Positions 16,089-25,164 of a stretch of 64,000 nucleotides of DNA are shown here, in pieces. The notes under the pieces are model-generated. The model was not told where the DNA came from. It saw nothing but the letters and a program-made list of their open reading frames with translations, and searched no databases. Origin of the DNA: Agathobaculum butyriciproducens (GTDB taxonomy: Bacteria; Bacillota; Clostridia; Oscillospirales; Butyricicoccaceae). Each line of letters opens with the position of its first letter. The first letter of the stretch is position 1. Both the position numbers and the translations under genes were made by a program. Location of the stretch: NCBI GenBank assembly GCA_003096535.1, contig QEKJ01000001.1:496001-560000 (forward strand). The letters are read 5' to 3'.

Positions 16089-18011
16089 TTACAGACTCTC
16101 CGCTTCCTTGAGCCACAGCGCGGATACTGCGTCCGACGGCATACGCCAGTCGCCGCGCGGCGAAAGCGTTACGGTACCGACCTTCGGGCCGTCCGGCAGG
16201 CAGGAGCGCTTGAACTGCTGCGTAAAGAAGCGGCGCATGAAGGTCGTCAGCCACTTCTTGATGGTCGCATCGTCATACACGCCCGCAAAGGTCTTGTGCG
16301 CGGCGCGGAAGATCTTGCGCGGCGGATAACCGAAGCGCAGCATATAATACAGGAAAAAGTCGTGCAGCTCATACGGGCCGACCAGATCCTCGGTCTTTTG
16401 GCTGATCTCGCCGTCCTTGGGCGGCAGCAGCTCGGGCGATACCGGGGTATCGAGCACATCCTGCAAAACGTCAGACAGCTCGCCGAGCGTGCGGTCGGCC
16501 TCATAGGCAACAAGGTAGCGCACCAGCGTTTTCGGGATAGAGCCGTTGACGCCGTACATACTCATGTGGTCGCCGTTGTAGGTCGCCCAGCCGAGCGCCA
16601 GCTCGGACAGGTCGCCCGTGCCGACCACCATGCCGCCGTTCTTGTTGGCGAGGTTCATCAGCACCAGCGTGCGCATGCGCGCCTGACCGTTCTCAAAGGT
16701 AACGGAAAGATCATCCTTGGACTGGCCGATGTCCATGAAATGCTGATCGACTGCCGCTTTGATGTCCACGGTTTCCAACGTGACGCCGTAGGCTTCCGCC
16801 AGCTTTTCCGCGTTGCCCTTGGTGCGGGCGGTCGTGCCGAAGCACGGCATGGTGACAGCCAGAATGCCCTTGCGGTCGAGTTCGAGCATATCAAACGCAT
16901 GTACGAGCACGATGAGAGCCAGCGTGGAATCCAGGCCGCCGGACAGGCCGACAACTGCCGTCTTGGCATGCGTATGGCGCAGACGGGTGGCAAGGCCGGT
17001 CGCCTGAAGCGTCAGGATCTCCTCGCAGCGCTCATCGCGGAGCGCCTTGTTCGCCGGAACGAATGGCGTGCGCGGGAAGGTCCGGTCAACAAGGTCGTTC
17101 TCCACCGGCTCGAGCGAGAACGAGAACACGCTGCCCTCGATAGACTCGAATGTGTTCATGCGCTGACGCTCATGCGCCAGACGCTGGAGGTCGATATCCG
17201 CGTAAATGATGCCCTGCGAGAACATCTTGCTCTCGGACAGCAGCGCACCGTTCTCCGCGATGAGGTCGTGACCCGCGAAAACAAGGTCCTGCGTGGACTC
17301 GCCGAAGCCGGCGTCCGCATACAGGTACGCGCACAGCAGACGGCCGGACTGCTGACGAACAAGGTCGCGGCGATAGCCCGCCTTGCCGATGATCTCATCC
17401 GATGCGGACAGGTTGACGATAATGTGCGCGCCCATCTGCGCCAGCGTAGTAGACGGCGGATTCGGCACCCACAGATCCTCGCAAATTTCTACGCCGAAGG
17501 TGAACAGCGGCTGCTCATCGCACTGAAAAATGCTGTCGGTCACAATCGGTACATAGCGCGGCTCACCAGCTGTATCAGTAAGCGTTACGCTCTCGATCGA
17601 ACCCAACGTATCTGCCGATACGAAATGGCGCTGCTCGTAGAACTCGGAGTAGTTCGGAAGATGGGTTTTCGGCACGAACGCCAGCACATCACCGGCATTT
17701 ACGACAGCGGCCACGTTATACAGCTTGCCGCGCACGCGCAGCGGCAGACCGACTACGATGACAGCCGCAAGCTCTGCGGTCTCGCGGCAGACCGTGCGCA
17801 GCGCATCCAGCGCACCTTCGAGCAGGGTCTCCTGCAAAAACAGGTCGCCGCAGGTATAGCCGGTCAGGCACAGCTCGGGGAACGTGATGAGCTTCGCGCC
17901 TTTGGCAGCGGCCTCCTTCGCCAGCTTTACGATCTCAGAGGTATTATATGCGCAGTCCGCAGCGTGCAGATCAGGCGTTGCTGCGGCAATTTTGATAAAT
18001 CCATCTCGCAT
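16089..18011 (-). CDS. nadE: Glutamine-dependent NAD+ synthetase
   Basis: A 640-residue two-domain enzyme that makes NAD+ from nicotinate adenine dinucleotide, ATP and glutamine. Residues 1-280 form a nitrilase-type glutaminase (catalytic Glu in ITFPELCLTGY, Lys in VPKTHLPNY, Cys in GVEICEDLW). Residues about 330-600 form the synthetase, with the P-loop SGGLDS near 355-360 and the FGTTARTKGNAEKLA stretch. The length fits the long bacterial form. A later ATG-rich neighbourhood gives no better start. It is monocistronic, flanked by VanZ and a large repeat region. Confidence 0.95.
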   Translation of the reverse strand: MRDGFIKIAAATPDLHAADCAYNTSEIVKLAKEAAAKGAKLITFPELCLTGYTCGDLFLQETLLEGALDALRTVCRETAELAAVIVVGLPLRVRGKLYNVAAVVNAGDVLAFVPKTHLPNYSEFYEQRHFVSADTLGSIESVTLTDTAGEPRYVPIVTDSIFQCDEQPLFTFGVEICEDLWVPNPPSTTLAQMGAHIIVNLSASDEIIGKAGYRRDLVRQQSGRLLCAYLYADAGFGESTQDLVFAGHDLIAENGALLSESKMFSQGIIYADIDLQRLAHERQRMNTFESIEGSVFSFSLEPVENDLVDRTFPRTPFVPANKALRDERCEEILTLQATGLATRLRHTHAKTAVVGLSGGLDSTLALIVLVHAFDMLELDRKGILAVTMPCFGTTARTKGNAEKLAEAYGVTLETVDIKAAVDQHFMDIGQSKDDLSVTFENGQARMRTLVLMNLANKNGGMVVGTGDLSELALGWATYNGDHMSMYGVNGSIPKTLVRYLVAYEADRTLGELSDVLQDVLDTPVSPELLPPKDGEISQKTEDLVGPYELHDFFLYYMLRFGYPPRKIFRAAHKTFAGVYDDATIKKWLTTFMRRFFTQQFKRSCLPDGPKVGTVTLSPRGDWRMPSDAVSALWLKEAESL

Positions 18012-18104
18012 CGGTGATGCTCCTTCCAGTGGAATAGTCCAGATAGAGTTAGTATACCTCTTTTTGCGCGTTTACGCAAGGGAAATGCCCTCAGAAGAAA
18101 ACTT

Positions 18105-18595
18105 GTGCACCCACAAGACTGGGTACGCGAAGCGCGCAAGCGGTATGTTGTTTCCGAGCGAAGAGTTACCACCTGCGGGCGGCGGGAGTTCGCCGTACCC
18201 ACGGCGTGGGGGCAAAAGGGTAGACACCTACGGTTTCTACCCTCTTGACTCCCGTTTCCCTTTATTTCTTAATCTGACGCAGACCAGAGACCGGCGACCG
18301 CTTCGAAACGGGGAACGGCAGAGGAGCTTTTCTACCGTAGGGGCGCACAGTGTGCGCCCATTTCTCTACCTATACGCAGTGTCAGATACCATTCTGCTAC
18401 ACATATCGGCTACTCCACGCAAGCGCGACATACCCGTGTCGCGCAACTCGTTTATCTGGATATTACGGACGGCACCTGCGAATTGCATTTGTCCATGTTA
18501 TTCATTCGTACATATGGTGGGCGAAAACGAATCGCAAAACGAAAAAATGGAGAATGAAATGATTTCATTCTCCATTTTCAATTACTTACCGATCC
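18105..18595. repeat. Modular intergenic repeat, copy 1
   Basis: This gap (18012-18585) has no gene. Modules in order: an imperfect hairpin AAGGGTAGACACC/GGTTTCTACCCTCTTG (about 18206-18243); the CAGACCAGAGACCGGCGACC box (about 18280-18330); a GGGGCGCACAGTGTGCGCCC palindrome; CTGCTACACATATCGGCTAC; a GTCGCGCAACTC hairpin; GGCACCTGCGAATT; and a perfect AATGGAGAATGAAA/TTTCATTCTCCATT stem (about 18544-18578) that also serves as a terminator for the AGCS gene. The same modules recur at 22.1, 39.1 and 60.0 kb. Confidence 0.75.
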
Positions 18596-19983
18596 ACAAC
18601 CGGAATCTCGGACTCATCCTTTTCATCCAGATGCTTCAGATAATGCTTTGTCTCTGCCGCGATCACGCCGGAGAGCAGCAGTACAGCGATCAGGTTCGGG
18701 ATGGCCATGAATGCATTCAGCACGTCCGCAATAGTCCACACAAGGTCGAGCGCAAGCACGGGTGCACACACAACGACCGCGATAAACAGCACCTTATACG
18801 GCAGAATCGCCTTTTTGCCGAGCAGATACTCGGCGGCACGCTCGCCGTAGTACGACCATCCGAGGATGGTGGAGTACGCGAACGTAATGATGCTGATCAT
18901 CAAAATCAGCGGACCGATATACGGAATCTGTGCGAATGCTGCGGTGGTCATCTGACCGCCGTTTGCCATATTTTCCGCATTGACCGCAGGATTTTTCATC
19001 ATTGAGGAGACAAGCACCAGACCGGTCATCAGGCACACGACAACCGTCGTCCAGAAGGTGCCGGTCGCAGAAACGAGCGCCTGCCGCACCGGATTGCGCG
19101 TCTGTGCCGCGCTGGCAACCAGCGGTGCCGAACCCATGCCGGACTCATTCGAGAACAAGCCGCGTGCCACGCCGTACTGCAGCGCCAGACGGATGCCGCC
19201 GCCGACCAGTCCGCCGGTCACGGCGCCCGGCTTGAACGCCAGCACGAAAATGGCCTTGAGAGCCGGCAGCAGAAAATCGTAATTGGTGCACAGAATAACA
19301 ATGCAGCCGACCACATAGAACAGCGCCATCAGCGGCACCAGCTTTTCGCACACAACTGCAATGGATTCAATGCCGCCAATAATGATAATCGCGGTGATAA
19401 TGCCGAAAACAATGCCGATTGCGATACGCGGCAGGCTGATGGGAAGGTTGGTCTCCAGTACCTCGGCAATGGCGTTGATCTGCGTGCCGCAGCCGATGCC
19501 GAACGAGGCGAGCATAGCAAACAGCGCAAACAGCACCGCCATCACCTTGCCGAACTTCTTCCACTTGAGGCCGCGCTCAAGCGCGTACATCGCACCGCCC
19601 ATCATGCGGCCGTCCGCGGTCTGCACGCGGTACTTGACCGCGATCAGGCTCTCCGCGTACTTGGTGGCAATGCCGAACACGCCGGTCAGCCAGCACCACA
19701 GCACAGCACCCGGTCCGCCGAGATAGATGGCCGTGCCGACACCGATGATGTTGCCCGTGCCGATGGTCGATGCGAGTGCAGTCGTCAGCGCCTGAAACTG
19801 ACTGACGTCACCCGGCGAATCCGGGTCCTTTGTCACCGACAGGCGGATACCGGTGAAGGTCTTGCGCTGGATGAAGCCCGTGCGGAACGTCATAAAAATA
19901 TGCGTACCGCACAGCAGCACCAGCATGGGCAGCCCCCAGATCCAGCTGTCGATTTTGTTCATTAATGCAACAAATACTTCCAT
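18586..19983 (-). CDS. Sodium:alanine/glycine symporter (AGCS family)
   Basis: A 465-residue membrane protein with about 11 helices. AGCS signatures are GTGNIIGVGTAIYLGGPGAVLWCWLTGVFG (about 82-112, the Na+/amino-acid site) and FSNESGMGSAPLVASAAQ (about 270-290). It imports alanine or glycine with Na+. The start is the ATG of MEVFVALMNKID with GGAAGGA upstream; a longer in-frame N-terminus is basic, unlike the family, and is dismissed. An imperfect hairpin at about 20027-20063 lies in its leader. Confidence 0.93.
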   Translation of the reverse strand: MEVFVALMNKIDSWIWGLPMLVLLCGTHIFMTFRTGFIQRKTFTGIRLSVTKDPDSPGDVSQFQALTTALASTIGTGNIIGVGTAIYLGGPGAVLWCWLTGVFGIATKYAESLIAVKYRVQTADGRMMGGAMYALERGLKWKKFGKVMAVLFALFAMLASFGIGCGTQINAIAEVLETNLPISLPRIAIGIVFGIITAIIIIGGIESIAVVCEKLVPLMALFYVVGCIVILCTNYDFLLPALKAIFVLAFKPGAVTGGLVGGGIRLALQYGVARGLFSNESGMGSAPLVASAAQTRNPVRQALVSATGTFWTTVVVCLMTGLVLVSSMMKNPAVNAENMANGGQMTTAAFAQIPYIGPLILMISIITFAYSTILGWSYYGERAAEYLLGKKAILPYKVLFIAVVVCAPVLALDLVWTIADVLNAFMAIPNLIAVLLLSGVIAAETKHYLKHLDEKDESEIPVVDR

Positions 19984-20209
19984 GTATCCGATTCCTTCCT
20001 CACTTTTCTTCTCTTTCGGACAAGAGAAGGCGCTTACCCGCCATTTTTGTTCGGATAAGCGTCGCAGATTTATATTATATCGAATTTTCCGGAAATATGC
20101 AAGCATATTCGTGTGTATTCGACACTTTTCCGGCATTTGACGGGATATTGCGCGTTCTCCTATCGTATGCTATAATCGTATAGAATCAAAAACTATCGAG
20201 GTGTTCTCT

Positions 20210-20761
20210 ATGAACTCTGTGAACTATAAACGACTGGAAAAGAGCCTGACCGATGTCATTCAGGAAGCACAGCTCAAGATTGGCTACGACCACCACCCGA
20301 TCACGCTGTATTATCCCACGGAATCCGTGGCGCGTCTGCTCGGCACACCGGAGGAGGACGCGGACAGCACCGAGCGTGCGCTCGCTTCCCTTTCCGCGCA
20401 CACCGCCGACACGCTCGGCGCAATCCAAGTCACCCGCGATGACAAGCGTTTCTGCTTCCACATTTCCGCAGAAGGCACACAGTATGTGCATGAACAACTG
20501 CCGGAACCCGCGTTTCTGCGTGCATTTCTGCAGGTAATGCGCGGCCTGACGGTCAGCTTTGACGATATTCTTGCGGTGTTCCATCAGTTTTCCGACAAGG
20601 TGCACTGTGAGAAGCTCGAGGGCAACGAGGAGTTTGACTACCTCGTGTACTTCGAGGACGGCACACCGGACAGCTACCGCTACTGCATCAAGCTGGATGA
20701 TGACGGTGATGCCGTCTATCACCGCTTTACGCCAGAGGATTATGCGGCGTTTGGCTTCTAA
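20210..20761 (+). CDS. DUF3877 family protein
   Basis: A 183-residue soluble protein beginning MNSVNYKRLEKSLTDVIQEAQLKIGY, followed by a HPITLYYPTESVARLL stretch, features I associate with DUF3877, a Clostridia family of unknown function. The protein is acidic, mixed alpha/beta by eye, and has no signal peptide or membrane segment. The ATG is chosen because GAGGTG lies 9 bases upstream; a GTG three codons earlier is inside that ribosome site. It is divergent from the AGCS gene and convergent with the foldase gene. I do not assign a function. Confidence 0.75.
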   Translation: MNSVNYKRLEKSLTDVIQEAQLKIGYDHHPITLYYPTESVARLLGTPEEDADSTERALASLSAHTADTLGAIQVTRDDKRFCFHISAEGTQYVHEQLPEPAFLRAFLQVMRGLTVSFDDILAVFHQFSDKVHCEKLEGNEEFDYLVYFEDGTPDSYRYCIKLDDDGDAVYHRFTPEDYAAFGF

Positions 20762-20779
20762 ACCTCACGCAGACATGAA

Positions 20780-20812
20780 AAAGGACGCTCCTTGAGCGTC
20801 CTTTCTGTTTTT
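20780..20812. terminator. Convergent terminator between DUF3877 and the foldase gene
   Basis: AAAGGACGCT pairs with AGCGTCCTTT over a 5-base loop, followed by CTGTTTTT; it can serve both strands. Confidence 0.8.
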
Positions 20813-20818
20813 GCGGTT

Positions 20819-22027
20819 TTACTGAGCAGACTCGGTAGTAGCCGTCTGCGCCTCGTCAGTCGCGGTCTGGCTGTCGGTCGAGGTCTGGTCTTTGCTCTGT
20901 GCGTCCTCAGTCTGCGCATTGCCGTCATCATCCGATGTATCGCTGTTCAGAACAGTCTGCACGTCAGCCGGCAGATAGTCCTTGGTGTTATCATAGGTGA
21001 TCTCGTCGTAAGCATCGGTGGTCTGGATGTCAGCCTCGTCGATCCACTGCTGCATCATCTCGTCGATCGAGCCGGCAGTGCCCTTTTCGGAAGCAACAGC
21101 CGCAATGATGGAATCGCGCATGTTCTCGAACTCATCCTGATTCAGCTCGCAGCGCTTGATGATGTGGTAGCCGTACTTGCTCTTGACCAGGCCGGAAACT
21201 TCGCCTTCCTGCAGCGCCTTGGCAGCGTTGTAGAACTCGTCTACCATCTGACCCTCGGTGAAGGTATAGCCCTTGGCATACTGTGCTTCGCCTGCATCCT
21301 CGTTCTTCTCGGTCAGCAGCGCATCAAAGTCCTCGCCGTTGTTCAGGCGATCCAGAACAGCCTGTGCTTCCTTCTTTGCTTCCTCATCGGTGCGGGTGGT
21401 CTCGCCGGTGGACGGATTCTTAGTCAGAATGAGGATGTGCTTTGCAGTGATGTAGTTGTCATCGAAATACTTCTGCAGCTCGTCATCGCTCGGAACACTT
21501 ACGCCGTTCTCGCCGAAGTAGTAATCCTTCAGCACCTGTGCGCATGCGCTGACATACTGGTAGTTATTGTAGTGGTCCATGTCAAAGCCGATCGAAGCCA
21601 GGCGCTGCAGATAAGCGTCCTCGCCGCCAAGCTGCTCCGCATTCTGCTTGTTTGCCGTAACAATGTTCTTCTTCTGGCTGTACGACAGGGACAGGCCCAG
21701 CTCATCCATCTTTTGCTTAACGATATGGATCAGAGCGACCTGCTGCTTTGCGGACTCCTTTGCGGCATCGCCGAATGTAGATGCCATATTCTTCTCAGAG
21801 AGACCGTACATAGCGTACATCTGCTGATAATTGATGATCTGGCTCATCATATAGCTTGCATACTCATCTGCGTGGATTTCCTCGCCGTTGACCGTCATAA
21901 CGACCGGTGCATCGCTTTTCAGCTCCTGATAATCCACCACAAAGGTGGATGCGCCGTATGCGGTTGCGCTCATAACGACAGCCAGCATAACGACCAGCGC
22001 AACGATGCGCTGCACTAACTTGCTCAT
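20819..22027 (-). CDS. PrsA/SurA-like extracytoplasmic peptidyl-prolyl isomerase
   Basis: A 402-residue protein with a signal peptide (VQRIVALVVMLAVVMSATAYGAS), a SurA_N-like helical region (VNGEEIHADEYASYMMSQI, about 45-64) and a parvulin domain (about 190-300) with AKHILILTKNP, GEDFDALLTEKNED and GLVKSKYGYHIIKRCE. It would fold secreted proteins outside the membrane. There is no lipobox Cys, so unlike Bacillus PrsA it appears to be cleaved by signal peptidase I or retained as an N-anchor. The C-terminus is a low-complexity Thr/Asp/Gln/Ala tail of about 45 residues. Confidence 0.88.
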   Translation of the reverse strand: MSKLVQRIVALVVMLAVVMSATAYGASTFVVDYQELKSDAPVVMTVNGEEIHADEYASYMMSQIINYQQMYAMYGLSEKNMASTFGDAAKESAKQQVALIHIVKQKMDELGLSLSYSQKKNIVTANKQNAEQLGGEDAYLQRLASIGFDMDHYNNYQYVSACAQVLKDYYFGENGVSVPSDDELQKYFDDNYITAKHILILTKNPSTGETTRTDEEAKKEAQAVLDRLNNGEDFDALLTEKNEDAGEAQYAKGYTFTEGQMVDEFYNAAKALQEGEVSGLVKSKYGYHIIKRCELNQDEFENMRDSIIAAVASEKGTAGSIDEMMQQWIDEADIQTTDAYDEITYDNTKDYLPADVQTVLNSDTSDDDGNAQTEDAQSKDQTSTDSQTATDEAQTATTESAQ

Positions 22028-22128
22028 ATTACTATGCTCCCTTTTCTGTATTTTACGAACGCTATCAGTATAACACTATTTCGGAACAGGCACAAGCGAA
22101 AACACAGAAACATCACAAATTTCGCTGC

Positions 22129-22535
22129 CCGCTGGGGACGCTGCCCGCTGGGGCACAAGGATGGACACCAAGGTTTCCACCCTTGTGAATCCCGCTTCCT
22201 TTATTCCTAATCTGACGCAGACCAGAGACCGGCGACCGCTTCGAGAAGGAGAACGGCAGTCGGGTTACTCTTGCGTATCTTTCGTGAAATATTCGCAGTT
22301 CACAGATAGCTTACTGCTACACAGACGGTTTACTCTCCGCAGGCGCGACACAATAGTGTCGCGCAACTCATTGGCCTGGCAGCTACAGACAGCACCTGCG
22401 AATTTCATCTGATGATAAATGTTATACCGTAGGGTGCGCCGACTCGGCGCACCTTTTCTAACGAAAAAACACCCGTAAAATGCAAAAATGGAGAATGAAA
22501 ACCATCTGGTCAATTCTCCATTTTCCATTCTCAAT
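22129..22535. repeat. Modular intergenic repeat, copy 2
   Basis: In the 22028-22577 gap: tandem GCTGCCCGCTGGG, then the hairpin CACAAGGATGGACACC/GGTTTCCACCCTTGTG, the CAGACCAGAGACCGGCGACC box with an AACGGCAG end, ACTGCTACACAGACGG, the GTCGCGCAACTC hairpin, GCACCTGCGAATTTCAT, a GGTGCGCCGACTCGGCGCACC palindrome and the AATGGAGAATGA/CAATTCTCCATT end. Module order matches copy 1, except that the GC palindrome has moved to after GCACCTGCGAATT. Confidence 0.75.
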
Positions 22536-22547
22536 TACTGCAAACAA

Positions 22548-22575
22548 AAAGAGAACCGCTTCCGCGGTTCTCTTT
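22548..22575 (-). terminator. Terminator after mrnC
   Basis: AAAGAGAACCGC pairs perfectly with GCGGTTCTCTTT over TTCC; on the minus strand a TTTTTG tail follows. Confidence 0.85.
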
Positions 22576-22577
22576 GC

Positions 22578-22991
22578 TCATTTCGCGTCAAACCCTTGAC
22601 AGATAACCTCAAACAGCTCATTGATACGCTCATAGCGTCCCTTGAGGTACAGCCAGCCGAACAGCGCCTCGAGTGCAGTCGCGTAGGCATACTCTGCCAC
22701 GGAGGCCGACTTCGGCACGGATTTCGGCTTTGCGTTGCGTCCGTGACGCAGAACGGTCTGCTCGTCTTCATCGAGCATAGGCTGAATGCGCTTTACCGCT
22801 TCCGCCTGCGCGGACGCACGAACGAGCTGGATCGTACGGCTGTGCAGATTTTTCGCGGTCTGAGTGCCGCCGCACGCCAGATGCGTGCGCACGAGTATCT
22901 CATAAACAGCGTCGCCCACATGGGCGAGTGCAAGACTCGTCATGCGGGCGATCGCAGCGTCATCCAGCACAGGGTGCAGATGATCGGTCAT
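22578..22991 (-). CDS. mrnC: Mini-ribonuclease III
   Basis: A 137-residue RNase III-like nuclease without the dsRNA-binding domain; in Bacillus it matures 23S rRNA. Key acidic residues lie in LAHVGDAVYEILVRTHL (about 22-38) and ATALEALFGWLYLKG (about 103-117). Its ATG shares one base with the rnfB stop (TAATG), so it is the last gene of the rnf transcript. mrnC is more usually found beside cysS or rlmB; the link with rnf is odd. Confidence 0.92.
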   Translation of the reverse strand: MTDHLHPVLDDAAIARMTSLALAHVGDAVYEILVRTHLACGGTQTAKNLHSRTIQLVRASAQAEAVKRIQPMLDEDEQTVLRHGRNAKPKSVPKSASVAEYAYATALEALFGWLYLKGRYERINELFEVICQGFDAK

Positions 22992-23899
22992 TACTTGTCC
23001 TCAGCAGCCTTTGCTTCAGCGGCCTGCTTTGCAGCCTCAGCCTTAGCCTTGGCAGCAGCAGCCTGCTTAGCCTGCATTTCCTTGAACTTGGCCTTCTCTT
23101 CCTCGGTCGGAACCGGCTCGATGCAGCCCTTCGGGCATACCTTGGTGCACATCTTGCAGTTCTTGCACTTGTCGTAGTCGATCTTGGCAACGCCGTCTAC
23201 TACGTGAATTGCATCGAACTTACAGGTCTTCTCGCACATCTTACAGCCGATACAGCCGTTGGAGCAAACCTTCATTACTTCCGGACCCTTGTCCTTGTTC
23301 ACGCAGTTAACGTGAACCTTCTTGACCTCGGATACCAGGTTGATGATCTTCTTCGGGCAGGTGGAAACACACTTGCCGCAAGCAACACACTTGTCGGTAT
23401 CAACCTTTGCAACGCCGTCCACAATGTGGATTGCGTCAAACGCACAGGCCTTTACACAGGAGCCGAGACCCATGCAGCCAAAGGAGCATGCCTTCGGGCC
23501 GCTTGCTACACGCATTGCAGCGTTGCAGTCCTGCAGACCCTCGTAGTTTGCCTTGTCCTTTGCGTTGCAGCCGCCGTTGCAGTAAACGTGTGCAACCTGA
23601 CGGTCGCCGGCAGCAACCTCAACGCCGAGTACCTTTGCGATCTTCTCAGCCGCAGCAGCACCGCCGACCGGGCAGCCATTTACCGGCGCACGGCCCTCTA
23701 CGATTGCAGCAGCCAGACCGTCACAGCCCGGGAAGCCGCAACCGCCGCAGTTAGCGCCCGGCAGGCACTCGCGTACCAGCGGTACGCGCTCGTCAACCTC
23801 TACGGCGAAAACCTTAGCGGCAACGCCGAGCAGGATTGCGAAAACGATACCCATGATGAACAGTACCGCTACCGCGTAAATAACATTTTGCATATCCAT
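22991..23899 (-). CDS. rnfB: Rnf complex subunit B (ferredoxin-accepting, multi-[4Fe-4S])
   Basis: A 302-residue subunit: one N-terminal membrane helix (about 5-30), the FeS domain CLPGANCGGCGFPGCDG (about 45-61), then Cys motifs CNGGC, CSFGCMGLGSC, CVACGKCVSTCPKK, CSNGCIGCKMCEKTC and CKNCKMCTKVCPKG. It takes electrons from reduced ferredoxin. The C-terminal about 35 residues are an Ala/Lys-rich tail. It is the last rnf gene, followed by mrnC. Confidence 0.95.
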   Translation of the reverse strand: MDMQNVIYAVAVLFIMGIVFAILLGVAAKVFAVEVDERVPLVRECLPGANCGGCGFPGCDGLAAAIVEGRAPVNGCPVGGAAAAEKIAKVLGVEVAAGDRQVAHVYCNGGCNAKDKANYEGLQDCNAAMRVASGPKACSFGCMGLGSCVKACAFDAIHIVDGVAKVDTDKCVACGKCVSTCPKKIINLVSEVKKVHVNCVNKDKGPEVMKVCSNGCIGCKMCEKTCKFDAIHVVDGVAKIDYDKCKNCKMCTKVCPKGCIEPVPTEEEKAKFKEMQAKQAAAAKAKAEAAKQAAEAKAAEDK

Positions 23900-23914
23900 T
23901 TCTTGTGTCCTCCC

Positions 23915-24526
23915 TTACCAAATCGACAGGCCGGAGAAGCCCATGAAGGACATAGCCAGCAGCGCTGCTGCAACCAGCGAGATCGGGAAGCCTTCAAAGC
24001 ACTTCGGGCACTTGGAAGTAGCGTCCAGACGCTCACGGATGGAAGCGAACAGCACGATTGCCAGCGTGTAGCCGACACCGGCTGCAACGCCGTATACCAG
24101 AGAGCCGATGAAAGAATAGCTGTTGGAAATGTTGGTCTTAGCAGCACCGAGCACCGCACAGTTGGTGGTGATCAGCGGCAGGAAGATACCGAGCGCAGAG
24201 TACAGCGACGGCATAGCCTTCTTCATGAACATCTCGACGAACTGAACCAGCGTTGCAATTACGAGAATGAACGCGATGGTCTGCATGTAGCCCAGACCCA
24301 GGGGTTCGAGAATGAAGTACTGTACAGCCCAGGATGCTGCGGAAGCGATCGCCATAACGAAGATAACCGCCATGCCCATGCCGAGCGCGGTGTCGGTCTT
24401 CTTGGATACGCCGAAGAACGAGCAGCAGCCGAGGAACTGAACGAGAATGTAGTTGTTGACCAGGATTGCCGCGATTGCGAGCGACAGGATATCGGTCAAA
24501 CCCATAGAGGCAGGTAAATTAAACAC
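23915..24526 (-). CDS. rnfA: Rnf complex subunit A (membrane)
   Basis: A 203-residue subunit with six helices. VNNYILVQFLGCCSFFGVSKKTD and LITTNCAVLGAA carry the Cys residues that bind the intramembrane 2Fe-2S cluster shared with RnfE. The start ATG touches the rnfE stop. It is part of the Na+ or H+ pumping core. Confidence 0.95.
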   Translation of the reverse strand: MFNLPASMGLTDILSLAIAAILVNNYILVQFLGCCSFFGVSKKTDTALGMGMAVIFVMAIASAASWAVQYFILEPLGLGYMQTIAFILVIATLVQFVEMFMKKAMPSLYSALGIFLPLITTNCAVLGAAKTNISNSYSFIGSLVYGVAAGVGYTLAIVLFASIRERLDATSKCPKCFEGFPISLVAAALLAMSFMGFSGLSIW

Positions 24527-25150
24527 TTACTTGTCCTCCTTTCGAGCCATGATCTTCTGGATCGCAGCCAGGATGAAGCCCATCATGAGGAAGCCGCCGG
24601 CCGGCAGGATCATCATGACCATCGGGTTGGAGTGGAAGAACGGAACTGCGATGCCGTTTACGCCGTTAACGTAACCGGACAGGATGGTGCCTGCGCCGAG
24701 CAGCTCACGGAAGAAGCCCATGAGTACCAGAGCGAAGGTGAAGCCCAGACCCATTACAACACCGTCGAGTGCGGACGGCAGAACCTTGTTCTTGGAAGCA
24801 TACGCCTCGGCACGGCCGAGGATGATGCAGTTTACTACGATCAGCGGCAGGAACAGACCAAGGGACGATGCCAGCGACGGCAGGAATGCCTGCATGGACA
24901 GGTCGATCATGGTTACGAAGGTTGCGATGATCGTGATGAATGCTGCGATACGGATCTTATCCGGGATAATTCTGCGCATCGCGGAAATAACGATATTGGA
25001 GCAGATGAGAACGACGGTAGCCGCCGCGCCCATGCCGATCGCATTCTGCAGAGAAGTGGTGGTTGCCAGCGTCGGGCAAAGACCGATCGTCTGCATGAAA
25101 ACCGGGTTATCGAGGATAACGCCCGATTTCAGCTGTTCAGAAAATTTCAT
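24527..25150 (-). CDS. rnfE: Rnf complex subunit E (membrane)
   Basis: A 207-residue homologue of RnfA, in inverted topology. NPVFMQTIGLCPTLATTTSLQNA and LIVVNCIILGRAEAYA hold the paired cluster Cys residues. The gene abuts rnfA directly. Confidence 0.95.
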   Translation of the reverse strand: MKFSEQLKSGVILDNPVFMQTIGLCPTLATTTSLQNAIGMGAAATVVLICSNIVISAMRRIIPDKIRIAAFITIIATFVTMIDLSMQAFLPSLASSLGLFLPLIVVNCIILGRAEAYASKNKVLPSALDGVVMGLGFTFALVLMGFFRELLGAGTILSGYVNGVNGIAVPFFHSNPMVMMILPAGGFLMMGFILAAIQKIMARKEDK

Positions 25151-25164
25151 TTGGCTTTTCCTCC

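Noticed and set aside
22028-22577. Possible small genes in the repeat between the foldase gene and mrnC
   Set aside because: The same nucleotide modules recur elsewhere without frame conservation, so the frames are not coding.
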